From positions 248,001 through 312,000 of the forward strand of contig JAHFJM010000001.1 in NCBI GenBank assembly GCA_023245935.1: a stretch of 64,000 bases of DNA, in the 5' to 3' direction. The translations under genes and the position numbers were made by a program. This DNA is from Candidatus Peribacteria bacterium (lineage in GTDB: Bacteria > Patescibacteriota > Gracilibacteria > Peribacterales > Peribacteraceae). Below, one piece after another: positions 57,998 through 64,000 of the stretch; within the stretch, counting starts at the first letter, position 1, and every line of letters starts with the position of its first letter. The notes under the pieces were generated by a model, which made no database searches, was not told where the DNA came from, and was given only the letters and a program-made list of their open reading frames with translations.

Positions 57998-58708
57998 ATG
58001 CGCATCGACATCCTCACTCTTCTCCCGGCTATGTTTCAGGGTCCTCTCACCGAGAGCATCCTCAAGCGTGCGGTCGATGCGGGATCGGTTGAGATCAACA
58101 TTCACAATATCCGTGACTATTCGCTGCTTCGGCACAAGCAAGCGGACGACAAACCGTACGGCGGGGGAGCGGGAATGCTCATGATGGCGGAGCCGATCGT
58201 GCGGTGTATTGAAGCGGTGACGATGGAAGGAGAGAAAAGCAAGAAAAGGCAGAAGGGGCAGAAAGGTAGAGACGCAAAATTTTGCGTCTCTACACGATCT
58301 CCTCACCGTATCTATTTGTCCGCTGCAGGAAAAAAACTCACACAGCCCAAGGTCGAGCGACTCGCGAAGAAAGACTGGATACTTCTGCTTTGCGGACATT
58401 ACGAAGGCATCGATCAGCGTGTGATCGACGGGTGGATCGATGAAGAGATATCGATTGGCGACTACGTGCTCACGGGCGGGGAGATTCCTGCGATGGTCAT
58501 CGTCGATTCCGTTGTCCGAAAAATTCCCGGCGTGCTTGGGAAGGACGTCTCAGCCGATCTTGACAGTTTCTCGAAAGCATTCGATCGCAAGCGCGAGTAT
58601 CCGCAGTACACGAGACCGGAAGAGTTCCGCGGACTCAAGGTTCCGGACGTGCTCATTTCGGGGAATCACAAGAAGATAGAAGAGTGGCGGAGGGAGAAAT
58701 TACTGTAG
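57998..58708 (+). CDS. trmD: tRNA (guanine37-N1)-methyltransferase TrmD with repeat insertion
   Basis: 236 residues. Methylates G37 next to the anticodon. Seen: IDILTLLPAMFQGPLTESIL, the knot region DKPYGGGAGMLM, LLLCGHYEGIDQRVID, EISIGDYVLTGGEIPAMV, and YPQYTRPEEFRG. Odd: residues about 79-103 (EKSKKRQKGQKG, RDAKFCVSTRSPHR) are an insertion encoded partly by a perfect 28-base palindrome (58266-58293), placed between two conserved elements without breaking the frame. A -10 TAACCT ends exactly 6 bases before the ATG. Confidence 0.95.
   Translation: MRIDILTLLPAMFQGPLTESILKRAVDAGSVEINIHNIRDYSLLRHKQADDKPYGGGAGMLMMAEPIVRCIEAVTMEGEKSKKRQKGQKGRDAKFCVSTRSPHRIYLSAAGKKLTQPKVERLAKKDWILLLCGHYEGIDQRVIDGWIDEEISIGDYVLTGGEIPAMVIVDSVVRKIPGVLGKDVSADLDSFSKAFDRKREYPQYTRPEEFRGLKVPDVLISGNHKKIEEWRREKLL
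58266..58293. repeat. Perfect 28-base palindrome inside trmD
   Basis: GTAGAGACGCAAAA/TTTTGCGTCTCTAC, in frame in trmD. Related in arm text to the terminator hairpin at 39556-39580. Confidence 0.9.
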
Positions 58709-59074
58709 TTCCGGCGATACCTCTTTTTTACCGGTGATCATTGCAAAGAGTGCACGACCGTTTGCAAGGATTGTATGCACCGTAGATGTGATTCTCTGTT
58801 GCATGCCTGTTTCAGTTCTCAACTGTTGCATATATAGTTTTGCCGCAGTCATAACATTTGCCGGAAGCCTTGCATTGTCATTTGCAGCATCTGGCGAGGA
58901 CATTGCCTGACGGAGGAATCGTTCGTTTTCTTGGAAATTTGCATCCTCAAAAAATTCATGTCGCCTCTCATTGTAGACGCCGTTGCATGTGAGAGTCATG
59001 AATGCGTATAGGTCACCATAGGTGACTGGCAACTCTATCCTTGGCAGAGGTTCACGAGCACGTTCAACGGACAT
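58700..59074 (-). CDS. Hypothetical protein
   Basis: 124 residues from the ATG at 59074 (MSVERAREPLPRIELPV...), helical with no signal peptide or membrane span. Features: YGDLYAFMTLTCNGVYNERRHEFFED, then a C-terminal ITSTVHTILANGRALFAMITGKKE. No known family. The last codons overlap the end of trmD by 9 bases. No clear -10 or Shine-Dalgarno site is next to the ATG, so the start is uncertain. The 230 bases upstream (59075-59304) hold no gene that I can support. Confidence 0.5.
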   Translation of the reverse strand: MSVERAREPLPRIELPVTYGDLYAFMTLTCNGVYNERRHEFFEDANFQENERFLRQAMSSPDAANDNARLPANVMTAAKLYMQQLRTETGMQQRITSTVHTILANGRALFAMITGKKEVSPELQ

Positions 59075-59304
59075 GGGGCGAAGGGGAAGTGGACACGTTG
59101 TAATCAAGATTCACTTTCCAATCAATCGGAGATTGTATAAAAATCTTTCTCTGTTTCTTTTTTGGACTACGGTTTTGCTTCAAGCAATTGCCATTTTTCA
59201 GCTATCTTCTTCCACACAGTTTTTTCCTGAAACACAGAAAATTTCTTGCAATTTTGTAGAATGATGATCATCTTTTTCTCCTCCCACTCGCGTAGGATGT
59301 TTGC

Positions 59305-59574
59305 ATGATCGATCAACTCAAGGCGGCGCTGCAGTCGGGTGGAACGATCACGTTTTCGGTGAAAGTTCGTCCGCAGGCGCAGAAGACGGCACTCAGAAAA
59401 CCGCTTGCAGACGGCACATTGAAAATTGATCTTGCAGCGGTTGCCGAGGATGGGAAGGCGAATGAAGAGCTTGTGAGATTTCTTTCGGAGGAGTTCGGAG
59501 TAGCGAAATCAGGAGTGGAGATTGTGTCGGGTAATACGTCGAGATTAAAAATAATCAGTATTTGTACAAAGTAA
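59305..59574 (+). CDS. DUF167 (YggU-type) protein
   Basis: 89 residues. FSVKVRPQAQKTAL, LKIDLAAVAEDGKANEELVRFL, and VEIVSGNTSRLKII are typical of the UPF0235/YggU family, small proteins of unknown function. A -10 TAGGAT ends exactly 6 bases before the ATG. Confidence 0.9.
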   Translation: MIDQLKAALQSGGTITFSVKVRPQAQKTALRKPLADGTLKIDLAAVAEDGKANEELVRFLSEEFGVAKSGVEIVSGNTSRLKIISICTK

Positions 59575-59599
59575 TTCTTGCAGCACGCGCGAAGCATCG

Positions 59600-59637
59600 C
59601 GCTCCCTTTTCAATAATAATTCCCCTCAAAGGGAGCG
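59600..59637. repeat. Hairpin between converging genes
   Basis: CGCTCCCTTT/AAAGGGAGCG with an 18-base loop. Lies between DUF167 and the recombinase gene and could end both; resembles other mobile palindromes here. Confidence 0.5.
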
Positions 59638-59665
59638 GCATGCTTGCCGCGTAGCATGTTGAATT

Positions 59666-60580
59666 TTACTTATGAAACTGCTCATGAATTTCCTTCAGTC
59701 TCCTGTTCGTAAGGTGCGTGTAAATCTGTGTCGTCGTAATGCTGCTGTGCCCAAGCATCTCCTGTACCGAGCGGATATCCGCGCCGTTTCTGAGCAGTTC
59801 GGTTGCGAACGTATGCCGAAGCGTGTGCGGCGTGACTTTCTTCACCAGCCCCGCCTCCGTTGCGATGTTCCGCACGATTCGTTCTATCGCCTGCGGCTGC
59901 AGACGCCTCTCTTCACCGAATAAACTCTTCACATTCGACCGATTCGAGTTGCTGAGGAACAGCGGCGTGTAGTTGTCATCACGGAGGTTCAGATAGTCTT
60001 TCAAAAATTGCACCGCCGTTTCCGAGATGAACACGATGCGGGCTTTGCGTCCTTTGCCGATGACGCGGAACTCGCGTGAGACGAGATTCACGTCTTTCCG
60101 GTTCAGATTGCTGAGTTCGCTCACGCGGAGCCCGGTGGAGTAGAGGAGATGCAGGAGTGCGAGATCGCGTGCACCGTTTCGTTTCGCCCCGTCGATCGTG
60201 CGAAACATCGCTTCCAGCTCCTCGCGCGCGAGGACTTCCACCTGTCTGCCCGGAACTTTCGGGAGTTCGATCTTCTCGGGAGACAGTGTGGCGACGTCGT
60301 TCTTCTGCAGGTGCTTGAGCATGGCACGGAGCGCGACCAGGTGATACTGCTGCGTCTTGATATTGAGCGTGATGCCTTGTCCCGACATCGGCGTGCGGTG
60401 CAGATGCAATCGGTAGTCTCGGATGAGATCAGCTGTGATGCGGGAAACATCCGTTTTCGGCTTTGCGAAGCGCTCGAAACGCCGAAGGTAGTGGCTGTAG
60501 TTTTCGACGGTTTTCTTGCTTTGGTACTTCCCCACCTCGCAGTGCGTGAGGAAGTCATAGATGGCGTCGCGAAGCAGCAT
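59666..60580 (-). CDS. Tyrosine recombinase, XerC/XerD type
   Basis: 304 residues. Resolves chromosome dimers in most bacteria. Seen: an N-terminal SAM-like domain (MLLRDAIYDFLTHCEVGKYQSKKTVENYSHYL), the first catalytic Arg in LLYSTGLRVSELSNLNRKDV, VIGKGRKARIVFI with the Lys, HTLRHTFATELLRNGADIRSVQEMLGHSSI, and the catalytic Tyr in TTTQIYTHLTNRRL. The ATG at 60580 is supported by -10 TATCCT ending exactly 6 bases upstream. The 111-codon in-frame extension lies over the divergent methyltransferase gene and is rejected. No mobile-element context, so a housekeeping Xer role is likely. Confidence 0.92.
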   Translation of the reverse strand: MLLRDAIYDFLTHCEVGKYQSKKTVENYSHYLRRFERFAKPKTDVSRITADLIRDYRLHLHRTPMSGQGITLNIKTQQYHLVALRAMLKHLQKNDVATLSPEKIELPKVPGRQVEVLAREELEAMFRTIDGAKRNGARDLALLHLLYSTGLRVSELSNLNRKDVNLVSREFRVIGKGRKARIVFISETAVQFLKDYLNLRDDNYTPLFLSNSNRSNVKSLFGEERRLQPQAIERIVRNIATEAGLVKKVTPHTLRHTFATELLRNGADIRSVQEMLGHSSITTTQIYTHLTNRRLKEIHEQFHK

Positions 60581-60585
60581 GTCTG

Positions 60586-60592
60586 TAGGATA
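60586..60592. promoter_or_regulatory. Overlapping divergent -10 boxes (xer / methyltransferase)
   Basis: Plus strand TAGGAT (60586-60591, 8 bases before ATG 60600) and minus strand TATCCT (60592-60587, 6 bases before ATG 60580) overlap by five base pairs in a 19-base gap. Confidence 0.6.
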
Positions 60593-60599
60593 CGCTTGT

Positions 60600-61220
60600 A
60601 TGGTCCGGACGAATAAACAGGTCTGGCGGAAAAAGTGGAATGATCGGCGCGAGCCGGTCAATGCGTTTGCACGGACAGTGCTTCGGAGACTTGGGGACGG
60701 TCGCGGGAGAACGCTTCTGGATGTCGGCTGCGGAATCGGCAGAGACAGCGTGTTCTTTGCAACGAATGGGTATCGCGTCACTGCGACTGATTTCTCGGAG
60801 AGCGGAATTGCCGCTTTGGAAGCAGGGAAACAGCGGCGAGGCTTGAATATGCGGACAATGCTGCATGATACATCGAAACGGTTTCCGTTTCCGGACGGAT
60901 CGTTCGATATCATCTATGCCCATCTCTCGCTCCACTACTTCGACGATCGCAGTACACGGAAAGTTTTTGCCGAGATGCATCGCCTGCTCAGGAAAGGCGG
61001 AATGTTCTTCGTGAAGTGTAAATCAACGGATGATGCGTATTACGGCAAAGGTGACAGGGTTGGTCCGGATACATTTCGTCATGGGCATGTCCGACATTTC
61101 TTTACGAAGAACTACATGACGTCGGTGCTTCAGGACTTTGACATTCTTTCCCTTCGAAGAAGCAGTTCGTTTTTTCATGGGAAGACGTCGGGGTTTGTTG
61201 CGGCGATTGCGAAGAAATAA
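60600..61220 (+). CDS. Class I SAM-dependent methyltransferase
   Basis: 206 residues. Seen: motif I LLDVGCGIGRDSVFFATNGY, VTATDFSESGIAALEAG, FPFPDGSFDIIYAHLSLHYF and MHRLLRKGGMFFVKCKS. Tellurite-resistance/Methyltransf_11 type; substrate unknown. The ATG at 60600 follows -10 TAGGAT by 8 bases. In-frame codons before it overlap the recombinase gene and are not counted. Confidence 0.87.
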   Translation: MVRTNKQVWRKKWNDRREPVNAFARTVLRRLGDGRGRTLLDVGCGIGRDSVFFATNGYRVTATDFSESGIAALEAGKQRRGLNMRTMLHDTSKRFPFPDGSFDIIYAHLSLHYFDDRSTRKVFAEMHRLLRKGGMFFVKCKSTDDAYYGKGDRVGPDTFRHGHVRHFFTKNYMTSVLQDFDILSLRRSSSFFHGKTSGFVAAIAKK

Positions 61221-61257
61221 TTCTTTTTCCGGTCCTCACTCCGGCGCTGATGCGCCA

Positions 61258-61338
61258 CCTCTCTCCATCGGCTGGAGAGAGGATGTCCGTAATCAAAGAA
61301 AGCACGGGCTCCCCCTTCTCCAGCCGATGGAGAAGGGG
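61258..61338. repeat. Inverted pair of hairpins with complementary loops
   Basis: Hairpin 1 CCTCTCTCC-ATCGGCT-GGAGAGAGG (61258-61282) and hairpin 2 CCCCTTCTCC-AGCCGAT-GGAGAAGGGG (61312-61338). The 7-base loops are exact complements. They are two copies of one repeat in opposite orientation, between converging genes. Confidence 0.8.
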
Positions 61339-61357
61339 TCAGGGGATGAGGAATGTT

Positions 61358-62062
61358 CTAGCGCAGTGCTTCCTCAATTTTCTCCCTCAGCTCCTCCCTC
61401 GTCACCAGCCCAAGCCAAGAATCCGACCCAAGGACGAAGAACGGAACGCGCTGCACACCAAACTCATATGCTTTCTGCAGATTGCCTGCGAGGAGATCTT
61501 TGTTCGCTGTGCAGGCAAGGAGTTTCTTCACATTCACGCCGATCGCTTTCGCAAATTTTTCGACATCGATCGCAGCAATCGCATGAGTACTGAGCCAACG
61601 GTCAGCTTCCGGAAATTTCTTCTGCTCGGCTGCACACACTGCGAGACGTGCGGCATGGTCTCCATCCTGTGACATCGGGACGAACACGCGTTCAATCGAG
61701 AGAGCGCCTCTTGCAACCAACTCATTCTCGATCCATCGAAGATCGCTCGTCATGAACTCCCTGCAGTACGCACAGTCATAATCCGAGAAGAGCATCAGCC
61801 GATGCGGATTGTCGATGGTTCCCGAGACGACAGTTCCGCTCGCAGTGAGACTGTTATCGAACGTTGCCGGCTTCGATTCCGAAATTTCCAAACTGTCGGC
61901 AGTCGTCGGTGTCGCTTCATTCGGTGAATCGATGACGGCTCCCGAAACGTCGCCCCCCGTTTCCGTATTGATCTGTGGCGCAGGCGTACTCCGACGGGTT
62001 TCGCATGCAGCAAGCAGGAGGAGTAGAGAGAGCAGCGCGATGATGGGTCGTTTCGATTGCAT
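61358..62062 (-). CDS. DsbA-like thioredoxin-fold lipoprotein
   Basis: 234 residues. Signal peptide with lipobox LLAAC (Cys20), then a Ser/Thr-rich linker of about 60 residues. A DsbA/DSBA-type domain follows with the active site DYDCAYCREF (CxxC), a helical insert, and the cis-Pro loop VQRVPFFVLG. Would catalyse disulfide exchange outside the cytoplasmic membrane. Start ATG at 62062, with CACAAT (one base off the usual box) ending 8 bases upstream. Its 3' end faces the paired hairpins at 61258-61338. Confidence 0.9.
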   Translation of the reverse strand: MQSKRPIIALLSLLLLLAACETRRSTPAPQINTETGGDVSGAVIDSPNEATPTTADSLEISESKPATFDNSLTASGTVVSGTIDNPHRLMLFSDYDCAYCREFMTSDLRWIENELVARGALSIERVFVPMSQDGDHAARLAVCAAEQKKFPEADRWLSTHAIAAIDVEKFAKAIGVNVKKLLACTANKDLLAGNLQKAYEFGVQRVPFFVLGSDSWLGLVTREELREKIEEALR

Positions 62063-62151
62063 TCGTTTCCATTGTGCTGCCTTTTTCTGGATAATGAAAC
62101 TCCATAGCCTCTCGCGTCTCCATCTTCGGCGTTCCTCTTGATGCCGTCACT

Positions 62152-62838
62152 TTGCCTGAGGCGTGTGATCGAATCCGTGCGATGATTGCAAGTACCGGTC
62201 AGCATCATGTTCTCACGCCGAACCCCGAGATGCTTCTCGCTTCGCGGTCGAATCCGGCATTTCGATCCGTCCTTCAGTACTCATCCCTCAATGTTCCGGA
62301 CGGCGTCGGGCTTCTCCTTGCTTCGATGTTTCTGGGGAATCCGATCCGGGAGCGAGTCTCCGGCATTGATCTGATCACAGCACTCTGTCGAGTGACCGAT
62401 CAGCCGGTGTTCTTGCTCGGAGCAGGTCCGGGCGTCGCTGAGCGTGCGGCAGAAGTATTGCATAAACAGAATCCCTCACTCTTCATTGCGGGAACCTATG
62501 GCGGATCGCCTAATGCTGCAGAGGAAGCTGCGATCATCGAACGAATAAACCAATCCGGTGCAAAAATTCTCTTCGTCGCGTACGGTGCGCCGAGACAGGA
62601 TCTTTGGATTGCGAGGAACCTGAAGCGCATGCCGGGCGTCGGAGTCGCCATGGGAGTCGGCGGTTCGTTTGATTTTCTCGCCGGCGTACTGACGCGTGCG
62701 CCAAAGTGGATGCGTTCGATCGGGCTTGAGTGGCTATTTCGTCTGCTGCAACAACCGAGTCGCATCGGAAGAATCTTCAATGCCGTTGTCGTGTTTCCTT
62801 TGATTGTTCTGCTCACCGAAAAGAGGCAAGGATCTTGA
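62152..62838 (+). CDS. WecG/TagA/CpsF family glycosyltransferase (GT26)
   Basis: Transfers N-acetylmannosamine(-uronate)-type sugars to polyprenyl-linked acceptors. Seen: HHVLTPNPEMLLASRSNPAF, LNVPDGVGLLLASMFLG, RVSGIDLI, FLLGAGPGVAERAAEVL, LFVAYGAPRQDLWIARNL, VGVAMGVGGSFDFLAGVLTRAPKWMRSIGLEWLFRLLQQP. Odd: homology begins upstream of the only usual start (TTG at 62152). The frame from 62116 reads VSIFGVPLDAVTLPEACDRI, the family's N-terminus, yet has no ATG, GTG or TTG. ATC at 62122 or ATA at 62104 could start it, or a frameshift from the ATG at about 62096 may be involved. A WecB-like epimerase that could make its donor is at 33465. Confidence 0.9.
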   Translation: MPEACDRIRAMIASTGQHHVLTPNPEMLLASRSNPAFRSVLQYSSLNVPDGVGLLLASMFLGNPIRERVSGIDLITALCRVTDQPVFLLGAGPGVAERAAEVLHKQNPSLFIAGTYGGSPNAAEEAAIIERINQSGAKILFVAYGAPRQDLWIARNLKRMPGVGVAMGVGGSFDFLAGVLTRAPKWMRSIGLEWLFRLLQQPSRIGRIFNAVVVFPLIVLLTEKRQGS

Positions 62839-62863
62839 GAGCGATATGCACGGAATCTCCGTC

Positions 62864-63235
62864 CTACTCTCCGTGCAATTTTTCGAACCGTTCCAGCGTC
62901 CACTTTGCAGACGGCGCATCAAAGACCAAGCGTGCGAAGTAATCGCTCTGGTCAGATGTTTGAACATGGTAGGTATAGTTTGATTTTGTATGATCCACGC
63001 TTGTTTTTTCCTCCCTGAGGAACCGGACATCGGTGATGTGGATGCCTTTCTCCAATTTCGGTTCCGTCAGTGCGATGACGGTGACTGGTGTCGGGACATC
63101 GAGAAAAAGCGATCCTCGCAGATTCAGCGTCCCCCGACCGATGAGCGATGCCAGCGTGACGATCATCGCCGACAGGACGAGTGCGATCACGAGCGACAGT
63201 CGCTGACTCCGATGCGTGAGGTATTCGAGATCCAT
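62864..63235 (-). CDS. Membrane-anchored hypothetical protein
   Basis: 123 residues from the ATG at 63235 (MDLEYLTHRSQRL...). One N-terminal transmembrane helix (SLVIALVLSAMIVTLASLIG) and an exported or inner-face beta-rich domain (VTVIALTEPKLEKGIHITDVRFL, YTYHVQTSDQSDYFARLVFD). No family recognised. A TATAAT box ends 10 bases before this ATG and overlaps the in-frame ATG at 63247, which rules that start out. GGGGAG between box and start may also serve as a Shine-Dalgarno site. Confidence 0.6.
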   Translation of the reverse strand: MDLEYLTHRSQRLSLVIALVLSAMIVTLASLIGRGTLNLRGSLFLDVPTPVTVIALTEPKLEKGIHITDVRFLREEKTSVDHTKSNYTYHVQTSDQSDYFARLVFDAPSAKWTLERFEKLHGE

Positions 63236-63315
63236 AATTCTCCCCATTATAGAGTATTTTCCGGATTTTTGCATCAGCAATTTTCTTCGGTCCTGCTTGG
63301 TGTTACGATGCACGC

Positions 63316-63981
63316 ATGTCAACGCTCGTCCTTATCCGTCACGGTCAATCGCAATGGAACCTTGAAAACCGATTCACGGGGTGGAGTGATGTGCCGCTCA
63401 CGGAGCAGGGTCGCAAGGATGCGGCAACGGTCGGGGCGGCGCTTCGTGATCTGACATTCGACTCTGCGTGGACGTCGCGCCTGCAGCGTGCGCAGGAGAC
63501 ACTTTCGACGATTCTCAAAACGTTGAAGCAGGATATCCCCACCGAGTTCGATTCCGCTCTGAACGAACGTCACTACGGCGATCTCCAGGGGCTGAATAAA
63601 GCGGAAACTGCGGAGAAGTACGGTCAGGAGCAGGTGAAACTCTGGCGCAGGAGTTATGGAACCCGTCCGCCGAACGGCGAAAGCATGGAAGACTGCGAAC
63701 GCCGCACGACGCCGTTCTTCCTGCAGTACATTCTTCCGCAGGTGGTGAGTGGCAAGAATGTGATCGTCGCGGCGCACGGCAACAGTCTCCGACCGATGAT
63801 CAAATTTCTTGAGAAGTTAACCTCCGAACGTGCCGGCAGCATGGAGATCGGGCTCTGTACCCCGTACGTTTACCATTTCAAGGGTGAGCTGATGGTGAAG
63901 AACGAGGTGCGCGAAGTCCCCGGCATCATCACGCTCGGTGCGTCGACGACGCAGGCGAAGGTGGAGGGAGGACGCGTGTAG
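63316..63981 (+). CDS. gpmA: 2,3-bisphosphoglycerate-dependent phosphoglycerate mutase
   Basis: 221 residues. Interconverts 3- and 2-phosphoglycerate in glycolysis. Seen: the phospho-His in TLVLIRHGQSQWNLENRFTGW, DVPLTEQGRKDA, TSRLQRAQETL, LNERHYGDLQGLNKAE, RRSYGTRPPNGES, VIVAAHGNSLRPMI with the second active His, and GIPxV-like VPGIITLG at the end. A -10 TACGAT ends exactly 6 bases before the ATG. Confidence 0.94.
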   Translation: MSTLVLIRHGQSQWNLENRFTGWSDVPLTEQGRKDAATVGAALRDLTFDSAWTSRLQRAQETLSTILKTLKQDIPTEFDSALNERHYGDLQGLNKAETAEKYGQEQVKLWRRSYGTRPPNGESMEDCERRTTPFFLQYILPQVVSGKNVIVAAHGNSLRPMIKFLEKLTSERAGSMEIGLCTPYVYHFKGELMVKNEVREVPGIITLGASTTQAKVEGGRV

Positions 63982-64000
63982 GAAGTTCAAGAAAATCCCT

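Noticed and set aside
59022-59264. 80-codon plus-strand ORF
   Set aside because: Overlaps another ORF, has no family or start signal, and spans an A+T-rich gap.
1-64000. TGA recoded as glycine (genetic code 25, as in some CPR lineages)
   Set aside because: Well-conserved genes end at TGA at family length, and ATGA overlaps use TGA as a true stop.
1-64000. CRISPR array, rRNA operon, transposase or prophage
   Set aside because: No regularly spaced direct repeats, rRNA text, transposase motifs or phage genes seen. The only integrase-like gene (59666) looks like housekeeping Xer.

Overview
The window looks like a chromosomal segment of a bacterium of the Candidate Phyla Radiation (Patescibacteria), possibly Peregrinibacteria/Peribacteria. 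This placement is inference from gene content and gene style: dense short intergenic gaps, many glycosyltransferases, FemAB-like, NIF3-like, DUF2304 and S23-type four-helix proteins, and standard stop codons with TGA as a true stop. No rRNA, CRISPR array, insertion sequence or prophage is visible. Two tRNA genes, Thr(GGT) and Ser(CGA), are present.

Layout. 1-3.4 kb: the end of a site-2 protease, an SPFH-domain lipoprotein operon, a TrmB-type regulator and tRNA-Thr. 3.5-5.2 kb: sufS-sufU. 5.2-11.4 kb: a surface-polysaccharide operon (GT-C-like membrane protein, GT2, DUF2304, two GT4). 11.4-21.3 kb, all on the minus strand: a mevalonate-pathway island running idi, uppS, a hypothetical gene, mvk, mvd, hmgR, hmgS, three small membrane proteins, acetoacetyl-CoA thiolase, and a fusion of a DUF35 OB-fold to a guanylate-kinase-like P-loop domain. 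The upper part (thiolase, DUF35, HMG-CoA synthase) is of archaeal type. No GHMP-type phosphomevalonate kinase is visible here.

21.5-44.3 kb: nucleotide-sugar and glycan genes (rmlA/rmlB-like, GT4s, DegT aminotransferase, GNAT, FemAB-like, Gfo/Idh, methyltransferase, wecB-like epimerase, SDR epimerases, UDP-glucose dehydrogenase) ending in a PfkB kinase and ahcY, which together recycle S-adenosylhomocysteine. 44.3-49.6 kb: hypotheticals, a basic protein with a long structured leader, tRNA-Ser, a 39-residue membrane peptide, prfB with a programmed +1 frameshift, and a PilN/PilO-like pair. 50.2-54.6 kb: a GT2-GT4 fusion, a GT4 and a membrane protein. 54.6-56 kb: infC-rpmI-rplT. 56-64 kb: NIF3-like, GT2, trmD, DUF167, a tyrosine recombinase, a methyltransferase, a thioredoxin-fold lipoprotein, a GT26 and gpmA.

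Two genome-wide habits stand out. First genes of transcription units carry a -10 box (TANNNT, often TGCTANNAT) ending 6-11 bases, most often exactly 6, before the start codon, so most mRNAs should be leaderless. Internal operon genes instead use ATGA overlaps or Shine-Dalgarno sites. Second, palindromic repeats are scattered between genes and also sit in frame inside genes (trmD and three glycosyltransferase genes). Two of the repeat families keep base-paired arms while the sequence of the arms changes. Functional links, taken as inference: mevalonate-derived undecaprenyl diphosphate would carry the glycans built by the surrounding sugar and glycosyltransferase genes.
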